NCBI RefSeq assembly: GCF_900215205.1
Contig: NZ_OBDY01000001.1
Location: forward strand, 740,786-804,785
DNA: 64,000 bases
Source of the DNA: Paractinoplanes atraurantiacus
Lineage (GTDB): Bacteria > Actinomycetota > Actinomycetes > Mycobacteriales > Micromonosporaceae
Reading direction: 5' to 3'
Below the pieces are notes generated by a model. It did no database searches, was not told the DNA's origin, and saw only the letters and a program-made list of their open reading frames with translations. The position numbers and the translations under genes are program-made. Below, one piece after another: positions 43,588 to 52,688 of this stretch. Every line of letters starts with the position of its first letter. The first letter of the stretch is position 1.

Positions 43588-44445
43588 ATGTCCGACCAGA
43601 CGTGGCAACGACCGGGCGGTGGCTTCGGCTCCGGGCTCGTCACGGGTGTGCCGTCGCTGCCACCGCCGTCGGACCCTGAGCCTCCGCGCGATGACAAGAA
43701 CCGGCAGAAGCGGCAGATACAAATCTTCGCCGCGATCGCCGGCGCCATTCTCGCAATTGGTCTGACCGTTTTGCTCGTGGTGGTACTGTCCTCGGACACC
43801 AATCCGTTCCGCGATCAGGCCTCGGCGCCGACCGACGTCCGGCCGCCCCTCGCCCAGGCCTGCCCGGCGCCCAGCGAGTCGCCCAGCGCCGGCGCGACCC
43901 AGGCGCCCTCGGCCCCGCCGCCGGAGTCCGGACAGCGCACGACCGACACCGAGGCCGGCATCTCCTACAAGGCGTACGGCGCTCCGTGGGTCCCGTGGGA
44001 CACCGTCTGGCGGGCCGGGACGCTCGAGGTCCCGTACAAGGTGGGCCAGCATTTCGTCACCGAGCAGTACAGCGGCGGGAGCTACCACGCCTCGATCCTG
44101 TCGGCTGCGGTGCCGGCCGCGGACAACGACGCGGTGACGCTCAACCTGGAGTGCGTGGGCCGTCAGGTGGCGGCGGACGTGCGCGCCGAGTACTACCCGC
44201 AGCCGAACACGATGGACGCCATGCGGGACGAGCTGACCACGCTGGGCGGCCGCCCGGCCTGGGTGAGCGAGTTCCGCCTGCACTTCTCGTCGCCCGGCCT
44301 GACCGCCACCGACGAGTTGTCGGCGGTGGCGGTCATCGACGTCGGAAAGACGACGGCCGCGGTCCTGTACGTCTCGATCCCCGGCACCCACAAGCAGTTC
44401 GACTACGTCGTGGACGACGTCTTGAAGTCGGTGCGGCCCCTCTAG
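43588..44445 (+). CDS. Membrane-anchored extracytoplasmic protein of unknown function
   Basis: A 285-residue protein: a Gly/Pro-rich cytoplasmic start (1-45), one transmembrane helix (about 46-68), a Pro/Ser-rich linker and a folded domain (about 120-285) with an internal C-terminal pattern TTAAVLYVSIPGTHKQFDYVVDDVLKSV. One Cys occurs in the linker and one in the domain. Family not recognised. Convergent with ssuC, overlapping 4 bp. Confidence 0.7.
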   Translation: MSDQTWQRPGGGFGSGLVTGVPSLPPPSDPEPPRDDKNRQKRQIQIFAAIAGAILAIGLTVLLVVVLSSDTNPFRDQASAPTDVRPPLAQACPAPSESPSAGATQAPSAPPPESGQRTTDTEAGISYKAYGAPWVPWDTVWRAGTLEVPYKVGQHFVTEQYSGGSYHASILSAAVPAADNDAVTLNLECVGRQVAADVRAEYYPQPNTMDAMRDELTTLGGRPAWVSEFRLHFSSPGLTATDELSAVAVIDVGKTTAAVLYVSIPGTHKQFDYVVDDVLKSVRPL

Positions 44446-45299
44446 GACGACAACAGGCCCCAGCGCTTGCGCAGGGCGTTGTCGGCCGCGTTGAAGAGAA
44501 CATCGATCAGGATGCCGATGATCAGGACGACGATGATGTAGCAGATGACCAGGCTCGAGTCGCTGAGGTCGCGGGCCTGCTGCATCCGTACGCCGATGGA
44601 GAGCGCACCCGGCACGATGACCAGCAGCTCGCCCGCCATCAGGCTGCGCCAGGAGAACGCCCACCCCTGCTTGAGGCCCGAGATGAACGACGGCAGCGAC
44701 GCCGGCAGGATCAGGTGCCGGTATTTCGCGAAGCCGCGCATCCCCAGCACCTGGCCCACCCGAAGCCACGTCCGCGGTACGTAGTCGATGCCGCTGATCA
44801 GGCCGTTCGCCACCGAGGGGGCCGCGCCCAGCACGACCACGAACAGGATCGCGCTCTCGCTGAGCTGGAAGAGCAGGATGGCCAGCGGGAACCACATGAT
44901 CGACGGCATCGTCTGCAGGCCGGTGATCAGCGAGCCGATCGCCGCCCGCAGCGGGGCGAACTGGGAGACCAGCGCACCGACCACCGTGCCGATGACCACG
45001 GCCAGCAGGAACCCGGTGAAGGCCCGGGTCATGGTCACCCGGACGCCGTCCCAGAAGTCGGCCGTCGTGATCACCGTGCCGAGGTCGGTGAAGACGGTCT
45101 CGGGCGACGGGAGCACGTAGATCGGCTTCCACTCGGCCCAGACCACGATCTGCCAGACGAGCAGCACGATCGCGATGGCCAGCAGCTTGGGCCAGGTGCT
45201 CTTCCAGATCCGTTTGCCGGTGTCGCCCTTCTGGCGCTTCGGCCCGAGCTCGAGGGCGTCGAGGCCGCTGACGGCCCGGTCCAGTGTCTCAGTTGCCAT
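44442..45299 (-). CDS. ssuC: ABC transporter permease (SsuC/TauC type)
   Basis: A 285-residue inner-membrane permease with about six helices. The EAA-like loop that docks the ATPase is visible around GLISGIDYVPRTWLRVGQVLGM. Together with the ATPase and the binding protein it forms an importer of the nitrate/sulfonate/taurine class; which of these is not readable. Overlaps the ATPase gene by 11 bp. Confidence 0.88.
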   Translation of the reverse strand: MATETLDRAVSGLDALELGPKRQKGDTGKRIWKSTWPKLLAIAIVLLVWQIVVWAEWKPIYVLPSPETVFTDLGTVITTADFWDGVRVTMTRAFTGFLLAVVIGTVVGALVSQFAPLRAAIGSLITGLQTMPSIMWFPLAILLFQLSESAILFVVVLGAAPSVANGLISGIDYVPRTWLRVGQVLGMRGFAKYRHLILPASLPSFISGLKQGWAFSWRSLMAGELLVIVPGALSIGVRMQQARDLSDSSLVICYIIVVLIIGILIDVLFNAADNALRKRWGLLSS

Positions 45300-46020
45300 G
45301 ACGGGCCACCTCCGCGCGCAGCCGATCGGTGATCTCGGCGGCCTGGCCCGAGACCTCGGGGGAGTCGATGCGCCGGGGGCGCGCGTGTGCGATCGCGAAG
45401 TCCTCGATCACCCGGCCCGGCCGGCTGCTCAGCAGGATGACCCGGTCGCCGAGCCGCACCGCCTCACGCACGTTGTGCGTGACGAACAGGACGGTCAGCT
45501 CCTGCTCGCGCCAGATCCGCTCGAGCTCGTCGTGCAGGATGTCGCGGGTCATCGCGTCCAGCGCACCGAACGGCTCGTCCATCAGCAGGACGTCGGCGTC
45601 CTGGGCCAGGGCACGGGCCAGCGCGACGCGCTGGCGCATGCCGCCCGACAGCTCGTGCGGCCGCTTGTCGCCGAAGTCGCGCAGCCGGACGATCTCCAGC
45701 AGCTCGTCGGCCCGGCGGCGGCGCTCGGCCCGGCCGGCGCCCTGCAGCCGCAACGGCAGCTCGACGTTGGCCCGCACCGAGAGCCACGGGAACAGGGCCG
45801 CCTCCTGGAACATCAGCGAGACCTTGCGGTCGCCGATGTCCAGCGTCCCGCCGCTGATCCGGTCGAGCCCGGCCACGAGCGAGAGCAGGGTGCTCTTGCC
45901 GCAGCCGGACGCGCCGAGCAGGCAGACGAACTCGCCCCGTTGGACCGTGAGCGAGACCCGGTCCAGGGCCAGCAGCGAGCCGTACTCCTTGGAGACGTTC
46001 TCCAGTTGAAGGACGCTCAT
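45289..46020 (-). CDS. ssuB: ABC transporter ATPase (SsuB/TauB type)
   Basis: A 243-residue ATPase. Walker A GASGCGKST (36-44), signature LSGGMRQRVALARAL, Walker B VLLMDEPFGALDAMTR, all as in SsuB/TauB. Starts 1 nt after the binding-protein stop and overlaps the permease start, so the three genes are one operon. Confidence 0.93.
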   Translation of the reverse strand: MSVLQLENVSKEYGSLLALDRVSLTVQRGEFVCLLGASGCGKSTLLSLVAGLDRISGGTLDIGDRKVSLMFQEAALFPWLSVRANVELPLRLQGAGRAERRRRADELLEIVRLRDFGDKRPHELSGGMRQRVALARALAQDADVLLMDEPFGALDAMTRDILHDELERIWREQELTVLFVTHNVREAVRLGDRVILLSSRPGRVIEDFAIAHARPRRIDSPEVSGQAAEITDRLRAEVARHGN

Positions 46021-46021
46021 G

Positions 46022-47083
46022 TCAGGCCGCGGAGTCGCTGACCTCGGGCTTGCCCGCGGCCTTGAGCAGCTCGTTGAGCGGCCCGAGGTCGTAGATGCCC
46101 TTGAGGTCGACGGGCTTGAGCAGGCCGACGTCCTCGGCGTGCTTCGCGCTGGTGTAGAGCGACGAGGCGACCGGGTCGGCGGTGAAGGTCAGGTTCTTGA
46201 AGGAGGACTCGAGCACGTTGTCCTTGAGCGGCTTGCCGCTGAGCGCCTTGATCTGCTCGTTGGCCGCCTTCTGGGCGCCGGCGTTGTCCTTCTCGATCTC
46301 GTCGAGCGCCTGGAGGTGGCCTTGGAGCAGCTTCTTCACGGTGGCCGGGTACTTCTTCAGGAACTCCTGCGTGACGATCAGGTGGGTGGTGACGAACAGC
46401 CCGTTCGGCCACAGGTCCTTCTCGTTGACCAGCACCTTGCCCTTGGACTCGAGCACCAGGCGGCTCAGGTTGGGCTCGGGCACCCAGGCGCCGTCGATCG
46501 AGCCCTGCGCGAACGCCTGGAGCGCTGTCGCGTTGTCCTGCGGCAGCACGGAGACGTCGCCGCCGCCCTGCGTGTCGGCGTTGAGGCCGTTCTCCTTGAG
46601 CCAGGCGCGCAGCGCGACGTCCTGGGTGTTGCCGAGCTGCGGGGTGGCGATCTTCTTGCCCTTGAGGTCGGCCGGGCTGTTGATGCCCTCCTTGACCACG
46701 AGGCCGGCGCCGCCCGAGGTGCTGCCCGCGATGATCTTCAGGCCGCTGCCCTTGGACTGGGCCCAGCCGTTGATGGCCGGGTTCGGGCCGATGTACGTGG
46801 CGTCGATCGCCCCCGAGAAGAGCGCCTCGATGGCGGCCGGTCCGGCGTTGAACGTCTTGGTCTCGAGCTTGGCGCTGCCGAGCGCGCTCTGGAAGTAGCC
46901 CTTGTTGACGCCGATCAGCGCCGGGGCGTGGGTGATGTTGGGGAAGTAGCCGAGGCGGATGGCGCTCGCCTCCGAGGTGCTGCCGGCGGCCGCGTCGTCA
47001 TCGCCGCCGCACGCGGCCAGCAGTGAGGCGGACAGCACGGCGGTGGCGGCGAGGGCAAGCGCACGTATGGTGCGGGAGCTCAT
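46022..47083 (-). CDS. ssuA: Substrate-binding lipoprotein of a sulfonate/nitrate-type ABC transporter
   Basis: A 353-residue lipoprotein: signal peptide with lipobox LAAC (Cys25), then an NMT1/SsuA-type fold (IRLGYFPNITHAPALIGVNKGYF, PADLKGKKIATPQLGNTQD, DGAWVPEP). These bind sulfonates, taurine or nitrate; the ligand cannot be told from sequence. AGGAG lies upstream of the ATG. First gene of the transporter operon, with an Rrf2 gene 12 bp upstream on the same strand. Confidence 0.88.
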   Translation of the reverse strand: MSSRTIRALALAATAVLSASLLAACGGDDDAAAGSTSEASAIRLGYFPNITHAPALIGVNKGYFQSALGSAKLETKTFNAGPAAIEALFSGAIDATYIGPNPAINGWAQSKGSGLKIIAGSTSGGAGLVVKEGINSPADLKGKKIATPQLGNTQDVALRAWLKENGLNADTQGGGDVSVLPQDNATALQAFAQGSIDGAWVPEPNLSRLVLESKGKVLVNEKDLWPNGLFVTTHLIVTQEFLKKYPATVKKLLQGHLQALDEIEKDNAGAQKAANEQIKALSGKPLKDNVLESSFKNLTFTADPVASSLYTSAKHAEDVGLLKPVDLKGIYDLGPLNELLKAAGKPEVSDSAA

Positions 47084-47095
47084 GGCTCTCTACTC

Positions 47096-47494
47096 CTAGA
47101 TGTTGTTGAGTTGGGCCAGGGTCCGGTGGTCGACGACGCCCTCGATGGCCTCCTCGACGGCGACCCACACGTCGCGCAGCCCGATGGCCGCGCCCCGATA
47201 GGTCGTGGTGCCGGTGGGCAGTCCGCGCACGGTGGTCAGCGCCCCGCCGACCGCGCGGACGACGTCGCCCACGGTGATCTCGGTGGCGGGCCGGGCCAGC
47301 GCGTATCCGCCGTCGACGCCGCGGTGGCTGTGCAGCAGCCCGGAGCGGCGCAGGTCGAGCAGGATGCCCTGCAGAAAACTGAGCGGGATGTCCTGGGCGG
47401 CGGCCAGTGACGCGGCCTTGACCAGGCGCGGGTTTTCCGCGGCGACGGCGAGCATCGCCCGCACGGCGTAGTCGGTTCGTGCCGAGACGTACAC
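47096..47494 (-). CDS. Rrf2-family transcriptional regulator
   Basis: A 132-residue Rrf2 protein: SARTDYAVRAMLAVA, KAASLAAAQDIPLSFLQGILLDLRRSGLLHSHRGVDGGYALARPATEITVGDVVRAVGG is the family core. There are no Cys residues in the usual cluster region, so it probably does not bind an Fe-S cluster; it may act like CymR-type Rrf2 regulators of sulfur metabolism. GTG 47494 with AGGGGGAA upstream is preferred over a start 96 nt further up. It is co-oriented with the transporter and likely controls it. Confidence 0.88.
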   Translation of the reverse strand: MYVSARTDYAVRAMLAVAAENPRLVKAASLAAAQDIPLSFLQGILLDLRRSGLLHSHRGVDGGYALARPATEITVGDVVRAVGGALTTVRGLPTGTTTYRGAAIGLRDVWVAVEEAIEGVVDHRTLAQLNNI

Positions 47495-47528
47495 GGTTCC
47501 CCCTGACCGTCCGTGCCATTGTCTGTTT

Positions 47529-47547
47529 AACCTATCTAGCGGATAGG
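47529..47547 (-). promoter_or_regulatory. Putative Rrf2 operator overlapping the -10 element
   Basis: Perfect inverted repeat CCTATC-TAGCG-GATAGG (47531-47547). The minus-strand -10-like TAGGTT (47529-47534) overlaps it, about 35 bp before the GTG start, so a bound regulator would block the rrf2-ssuABC operon. Confidence 0.55.
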
Positions 47548-47669
47548 AATAATGGCCTAAGTAGAGATTGGGGTCAACCCTCGTCCGCATGACGGGATGC
47601 GATCGTCCGGTCGCCGCTCGGTGACATGCACTCGCGGCGGTGGGCCACGGGAGGCGCTAATGTCATTTC

Positions 47670-48980
47670 GTGGCGCGCAGAATCAAGATCCCCGCGACGA
47701 AATATCCGGTCGAGCGATTCACCCTGGACAACGGTCTGCGGGTGGTGCTGACCCCCGATCGCAGCGCCCCGGTCGTCGGTGTCGCGGTCGTCTACGACGT
47801 CGGCATCCGATCCGAGCCCGAGGGCCGCACCGGCTTCGCCCATCTCTTCGAGCACCTGATGTTCCAGGGCTCGGAAAACTTGGAGAAGCTGGCCCACTTC
47901 CGGCATGTGCAGGGCGCCGGCGGCACCTTCAACGGCTCGACCCACCTCGACTTCACCGACTACTTCGAGGCGCTGCCCTCCGGCGCGCTCGAGCGGGCCC
48001 TCTTCCTCGAGGCCGACCGCATGCGCGGCCCCCGCCTCACCGAGGAAAACCTGCTCAACCAGATCGACGTGGTCAAGGAGGAGATCAGGGTCAACGTCCT
48101 CAACCGGCCGTACGGCGGGTTCCCCTGGCTCCGGCTCCCACCGGTCATGTTCGACACCTTCGCCAACGCCCACGACGGCTACGGCTCGTTCGGCGACCTC
48201 GACAGCGCCACCGTCGAGGACGCGCAGAACTTCTTCGACCGCTACTACGCCTGCGGCAACGCGACGCTCGCGGTGGCCGGCGACTTCGACGTGGCCAAGG
48301 CCACCGAGATGATCAAGCGGCACTTCGGCGACGTGCCGGCCCGCCCGGCGCCCGAGCGGCCCGACTTCGACGAGCCCGATCTCGACGGTGAGCGCCGCGA
48401 CTCGTACACGGACAAGCTCGCCCCGCTGCCCGGCGTGGCCAGCGCCTGGCGGGTCCCCGACCCGATCAACGCGTTCCAGGACTACCTGCCGTTCGTGGTG
48501 CTGGCCGAGGTGCTCACCGACGGCGACGCCTCCCGCCTGGTCGAGCGCCTGGTGCAGCGCGACCGCACGGTGACCAGCATCGGCGGCTACATCGGCTTCA
48601 TGGGCGACGAGTTCCAGGTGCGCAACCCGACCGCGCTGCTGCTGCAGGCGCACATGCCGCCCGGCGGCGACGCGGAAAAGGTGCTGCGCACGGTCGACGA
48701 GGAGCTCGACCGGCTGGCCGCCGACGGGCTGCGGCCCGGCGAACTGGAGCGCACCCAGGCCCGCATCGCCACCCACCTGCTGCGCGACACCGACGCGGTG
48801 CTCGGCCGGGCGCTGCCGATGGCCGTGCTCGAGCTCCAGCGCGGCCGCCCCGAGATGCTCAACGAGCTGCCCAAGCTGGTCGGCGAGGTGACCGAGGCGC
48901 AGATCGTCGCCGCCGCGGCCACCCTGCGCCCCGAACGTCGCGCCACCGTCGAGGTCCTCCCGGGAGCCACCGCATCATGA
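47670..48980 (+). CDS. M16 zinc peptidase, catalytic subunit
   Basis: A 436-residue pitrilysin-family peptidase. The inverted zinc motif HxxEH is HLFEH at residues 58-62, with the downstream Glu in NQIDVVKEEI. GTG start; TAATGT (47658-47663) ends 6 nt upstream, suggesting leaderless transcription. Its stop overlaps the next gene, which lacks the zinc motif, giving a two-subunit M16 pair similar to the bacterial processing-peptidase-like heterodimers. Confidence 0.92.
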   Translation: MARRIKIPATKYPVERFTLDNGLRVVLTPDRSAPVVGVAVVYDVGIRSEPEGRTGFAHLFEHLMFQGSENLEKLAHFRHVQGAGGTFNGSTHLDFTDYFEALPSGALERALFLEADRMRGPRLTEENLLNQIDVVKEEIRVNVLNRPYGGFPWLRLPPVMFDTFANAHDGYGSFGDLDSATVEDAQNFFDRYYACGNATLAVAGDFDVAKATEMIKRHFGDVPARPAPERPDFDEPDLDGERRDSYTDKLAPLPGVASAWRVPDPINAFQDYLPFVVLAEVLTDGDASRLVERLVQRDRTVTSIGGYIGFMGDEFQVRNPTALLLQAHMPPGGDAEKVLRTVDEELDRLAADGLRPGELERTQARIATHLLRDTDAVLGRALPMAVLELQRGRPEMLNELPKLVGEVTEAQIVAAAATLRPERRATVEVLPGATAS

Positions 48981-50296
48981 CGACTAAAGCCCTGCCCGAT
49001 CTCATTCCCGACGCCAAGATCAAGCTGCCGCGCGAGGCCGAGCGCACGATCGCCGGCGGGCTGACCGTGATCGCCATCCGGCGGCCGGCGGTCCCGCTGG
49101 TCGAGCTGCGGCTGCGGGTGCCGTTCGGCAAGACGCCGCTGCCCCGGGCCACCCTGCTGTCGCAGGCGCTGTTCACCGGCACCGGCACGATGACCAGCGT
49201 CGACATCGCGGCCGAGCTGCAGGCGGTCGGCGGCGGCCTCTCGGCCGGCCTCGACCCCGACAAGCTGCTGATCAGCGGTAACTCGCTGGCGGCGGGGCTC
49301 GACCGGATGCTCGAGATCCTGGCCGCGGTGCTGACCGACCCCGGATATCCCAACGAGGAGGTCGCCACCGAGCGTGAGCGCCTCGTCGACCACATCCAGG
49401 TCGCGCAGAGCCAGCCCGCCCACCTGGCCCGCACAGCCCTGCTCAAGCGGATCTACGGCAAGCATCCGTACGCGATCCAGACGCCCGAGCCCGAGCAGGT
49501 CCGCTCCGTGCGCCCGGCTCAGCTGCGCGCGCTGCACGCCGACCGGGTCCGCCCCGAGGGCGCCGTGCTGGTGCTGGTCGGCGACATCAACCCGGAGAAG
49601 GCGATCGACGCCGCCGAGAAGGCGCTCGGCAGCTGGACCGGCCCGGCCAAGGACGGCACGATCCCGCCCACCCCGCCGCTGGAGCCGGGCCCGCTGCTGC
49701 TGGTCGACCGGCCCGGCGCGGTGCAGTCGTCGCTGCGCATGGCGCTGCCGGCGCTGGAGCGCACCGACCCTGACTACGCCGCCCTGCAACTGGCCAACCT
49801 GGTCTTCGGCGGCTACTTCTCGTCGCGCTGGGTCGAGAACATCCGCGAGGACAAGGGCTACACGTACGGCCCGCACACCGGCATCGAGCACTTCGCGGCC
49901 GGCTCGGCCCTGATGGTGGCGGCCGAGGTGGCCACCGAGGTGACCGGCCCGTCGCTGCTCGAGACCCTCTACGAGCTGGGCCGCATCGCCAGCCTGCCGC
50001 CCGGTGAGGAGGAGCTGGAGCAGGCCCGGCGCTACGCCCTGGGCACGCTGCGCCTCGGCATGTCCACCCAGGCCGGTCTGGCCGGCCTGGCCAGCATGTA
50101 CGCCGGCATCGGCCTGCGCCTCGACCACCTGCGGGAGTACACGGCGGCGCTGGCCTCGGCGACCCGCGAGCAGGTGGCCGACGTGGCGTCGCGGTTCCTC
50201 GCGCCGTCCAAGGCGGTCACCGTCATCCTGGGCGACGCCGACAAGGTGGAGGCGCCGCTGTCCGCGCTCACGACCGTGGAACGTGGCGCCGCGTGA
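48977..50296 (+). CDS. M16 peptidase-like, non-catalytic subunit
   Basis: A 439-residue M16 homologue. In place of HxxEH the sequence reads LSQALFTGTGTM, so it should not bind catalytic zinc. The C-terminal domain keeps the substrate-binding R/Y motif (ENIREDKGYTYG). It presumably pairs with the upstream active subunit. The ATG overlaps the previous stop by 4 bp, and nudC overlaps its own stop by 4 bp. Confidence 0.9.
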   Translation: MTTKALPDLIPDAKIKLPREAERTIAGGLTVIAIRRPAVPLVELRLRVPFGKTPLPRATLLSQALFTGTGTMTSVDIAAELQAVGGGLSAGLDPDKLLISGNSLAAGLDRMLEILAAVLTDPGYPNEEVATERERLVDHIQVAQSQPAHLARTALLKRIYGKHPYAIQTPEPEQVRSVRPAQLRALHADRVRPEGAVLVLVGDINPEKAIDAAEKALGSWTGPAKDGTIPPTPPLEPGPLLLVDRPGAVQSSLRMALPALERTDPDYAALQLANLVFGGYFSSRWVENIREDKGYTYGPHTGIEHFAAGSALMVAAEVATEVTGPSLLETLYELGRIASLPPGEEELEQARRYALGTLRLGMSTQAGLAGLASMYAGIGLRLDHLREYTAALASATREQVADVASRFLAPSKAVTVILGDADKVEAPLSALTTVERGAA

Positions 50297-51243
50297 GTGC
50301 TCCGGAACAGCCCGACCTGCACGAGCAGCCCGGTTCGCCGCCCCTGGCCCGCACGACCCTCGACCGGGCGGCCCACCACCGTACGGACGAAGCCTGGTTG
50401 TCCGAGGCCTGGAACAGGGGCCTGGTCCTTGTGGTCGACCTGTCCAAGGGTGGCCGTGCGCTCGTCAAGGAGGACACTCTCGTCCTTCTCGCCCCGGCCG
50501 AGGCGCCCGAGGGCGAGCACTGGTTCCTCGGCGAGGACCGTGACGGCACCCCGCTCTGGACCATCGACGCGGCGCTCCCGGAGATCGAGGGCGCCCGCGC
50601 GGCCACCCTGCGCGACGTCGGTCACCTGCTCAGCGACCGCGACGCCGGCATCTTCACCACGGCCGCCGCGCTCGGCAACTGGCACCGCAGCCACAAGTTC
50701 TCGCCGCGCACCGGCCAGCCGACCAAGGCGATCGAGGCCGGCTGGGCCCGGGTCGACGAGGACGGCAACACCATGTGGCCGCGCACCGACCCGGCCATGA
50801 TCGTGCTGGTGCACGACGGCCGGCCGGGCCCCGAGGGCCGTTGCCTGCTCGGCCACAACGCCACCTGGGGCGCGGCGCCGGACGGCGGCCTGCGCTTCTC
50901 GTGCCTGGCCGGCTACGTCGAGCCCGGCGAGTCGGCCGAGGCCAGCGTCGTGCGCGAGGTCGGCGAGGAGGTCGGCCTGCGGCTGAAAACGTTGCGGTAC
51001 GCGGGCAGCCAGTCCTGGCCGTTCCCGGGCTCGCTGATGCTCGGCTACCACGCCACGGCCGACCCGGACCAGCCGCTCACGCTCGATCCGGCCGAGATCG
51101 ACGAGGCGCACTGGTTCTCCCGTGAGGACATCGCGAAAATGATCGCGGGCGACTATCAGCACCCGGAAACTGGTGTCCGGATGGGCCTTCCGATGCCTTC
51201 TTCGATCGCTTTCTATCTCATTGAGAGCTGGCTGGCTGTTTGA
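50293..51243 (+). CDS. nudC: NudC-type NAD(H) pyrophosphatase, zinc-ribbon Cys lost
   Basis: A 316-residue Nudix enzyme of the NudC kind, which hydrolyses NADH and removes NAD caps from RNA. The Nudix box GYVEPGESAEASVVREVGEEVGL and the NudC-specific SQSWPFPGSLMLGY are intact. The preceding zinc ribbon, normally FCxxCG ... C..C, reads KFSPRTGQPT and then RVDEDGNTMWPRTDPA, so all four Cys are gone. The GTG overlaps the stop of the M16 gene by 4 bp. Confidence 0.9.
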   Translation: MSAPEQPDLHEQPGSPPLARTTLDRAAHHRTDEAWLSEAWNRGLVLVVDLSKGGRALVKEDTLVLLAPAEAPEGEHWFLGEDRDGTPLWTIDAALPEIEGARAATLRDVGHLLSDRDAGIFTTAAALGNWHRSHKFSPRTGQPTKAIEAGWARVDEDGNTMWPRTDPAMIVLVHDGRPGPEGRCLLGHNATWGAAPDGGLRFSCLAGYVEPGESAEASVVREVGEEVGLRLKTLRYAGSQSWPFPGSLMLGYHATADPDQPLTLDPAEIDEAHWFSREDIAKMIAGDYQHPETGVRMGLPMPSSIAFYLIESWLAV

Positions 51244-51338
51244 ACTTTCTCTAATCAGAAAAGTTTTCTGCTTCCTGGGTAACCTTCGCGCGCCACCGAC
51301 TCGTCTTCGCTATACAAAGACCGAGAGGTGGAAATTCG

Positions 51339-52226
51339 ATGACGCAGGTGGAAGCGCCCGCATGGGCTCCGATGACGGCCGATGAGCGCGCCCGGTTCGA
51401 CCGGGACGGCTTTCTGGTCGTCCGTGGGGTGTTGTCGCCGAGCGAGATCGACGTCGCCCGCACCGCGATCCTCGGCGCCTTCCAGCGTGCGGGTGAACCC
51501 GGTGGTCACGGCCTCGGGCCGACCGGCGCCCTGCACCAACTGTCGGCGGTGAGCTCGTTGCCCGAGCTGGCCTTCCTGCTCGACCACCCGGTGGCCTTCC
51601 GCTACATCTGGTCGCTGCTCGGCTGGAACGTGCACGTCTATCACTCGCACATCGACGTTCATCCGCAGATTCAGCGGAAACAGAAGGACTGGTGGCACTG
51701 GCACCAGGACGGTGGCCGGCAGAACCGGGAGATCGAGACCGATCCGCGCCCGATGCTGTCGGTGAAGCTGGCCTATTGGCTTTCCGACGTGAGCGAGCCC
51801 GGCCGCGGCAATTTCACCGTTCTGCCGGGCAGCCACAAAACGAACTGGCTGCCCGGTCCGCCGACCCGCGGCGTTCCGTGGCCGCAGCCCGAGGGCGCCA
51901 TCCAGATCACTGCGAACCCCGGCGATCTCGTCGTCTTCGACCGCCGGCTCTGGCACGCCCGCTCCGACAACTACTCGCCGGTCACCCGGGTCGGGGCGTT
52001 CTTCGGTTACACGTACCGCTGGATCGCCGGCCGGGACGAGACCGCGGGCCTGCCCGGCCGCCCCGAGTGGGCGGGCTTCACCGGCGTGCAGCGCCAGTTG
52101 CTCGGCCATGCCGGCGACGGCAGCGGCGACCACGCGTGGGGTCACTTCCCGCAGACCACTCCGCTCTACGGCGTGCTGAGGGAGCAGGGGCTGCTGGACT
52201 CCAGCATTCCGGCTCTGATTCCGTAG
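51339..52226 (+). CDS. Phytanoyl-CoA dioxygenase (PhyH)-family protein
   Basis: A 295-residue Fe(II)/2-oxoglutarate dioxygenase. Iron ligands His122 and Asp124 (HxD in WHWHQDGG) and the distal His206 (RLWHARSD), with Arg217 for 2-oxoglutarate, are visible. GAGAGGTGG precedes the ATG. Small PhyH proteins in actinomycetes often act on ectoine, amino acids or natural products, but the local genes give no hint. No ectoine genes are in the window. Confidence 0.88.
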   Translation: MTQVEAPAWAPMTADERARFDRDGFLVVRGVLSPSEIDVARTAILGAFQRAGEPGGHGLGPTGALHQLSAVSSLPELAFLLDHPVAFRYIWSLLGWNVHVYHSHIDVHPQIQRKQKDWWHWHQDGGRQNREIETDPRPMLSVKLAYWLSDVSEPGRGNFTVLPGSHKTNWLPGPPTRGVPWPQPEGAIQITANPGDLVVFDRRLWHARSDNYSPVTRVGAFFGYTYRWIAGRDETAGLPGRPEWAGFTGVQRQLLGHAGDGSGDHAWGHFPQTTPLYGVLREQGLLDSSIPALIP

Positions 52227-52247
52227 CGTCCGGATTAACCTACGTAT

Positions 52248-52688
52248 GTGGGACAAAACGGGACATTAGTCAAGACGGCGACGGCGGCGGGCCGCAACGT
52301 CCTCGAGGCGCTCGAACAGGAGCACCCGGCGCGGTCGCTGTCCCGTCTGAGCGACTCGCCGGGCGCGGTCCGGCTGCTGCGCGAGCTGTTCACCGTGGCG
52401 GTGCGCCGCAGCTTCGTCGGGCGCGACCCGCGGGACGTCACCGGATATGTGCGCGACCTGCTCGAATACCAGTCACTCCCGACCGACGGCGCCCTGGCCC
52501 GCGAGGCCGAGGCGGTGATCCGGTCCGCGGTCGGCGAGCCCGACCTGGCGTACCGGATCCCGGACCTGCGCCGCTTCGAGCTGATCTGTTACGTCGTGGG
52601 TGACCTGGTGCGCCCGCCGGGCATCCCGCCGGCGCACCTGGCCGACCTGGTCGAGCAGGCCGAGCACCGGGTGGAGCGGTCGTCGTGA
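52248..52688 (+). CDS. Hypothetical helical protein (tandem paralogue 1)
   Basis: A 146-residue protein, helical, with no signal peptide. Shares the pattern TVAVRRSFVGRDPRDVTGYVRDLL ... EAEAVIRSAVGEPDLAYRIPDL ... LVEQAE with the next gene. TAACCT (52236-52241) ends 6 nt before GTG 52248, suggesting a leaderless start. Unknown function. Confidence 0.65.
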   Translation: MGQNGTLVKTATAAGRNVLEALEQEHPARSLSRLSDSPGAVRLLRELFTVAVRRSFVGRDPRDVTGYVRDLLEYQSLPTDGALAREAEAVIRSAVGEPDLAYRIPDLRRFELICYVVGDLVRPPGIPPAHLADLVEQAEHRVERSS

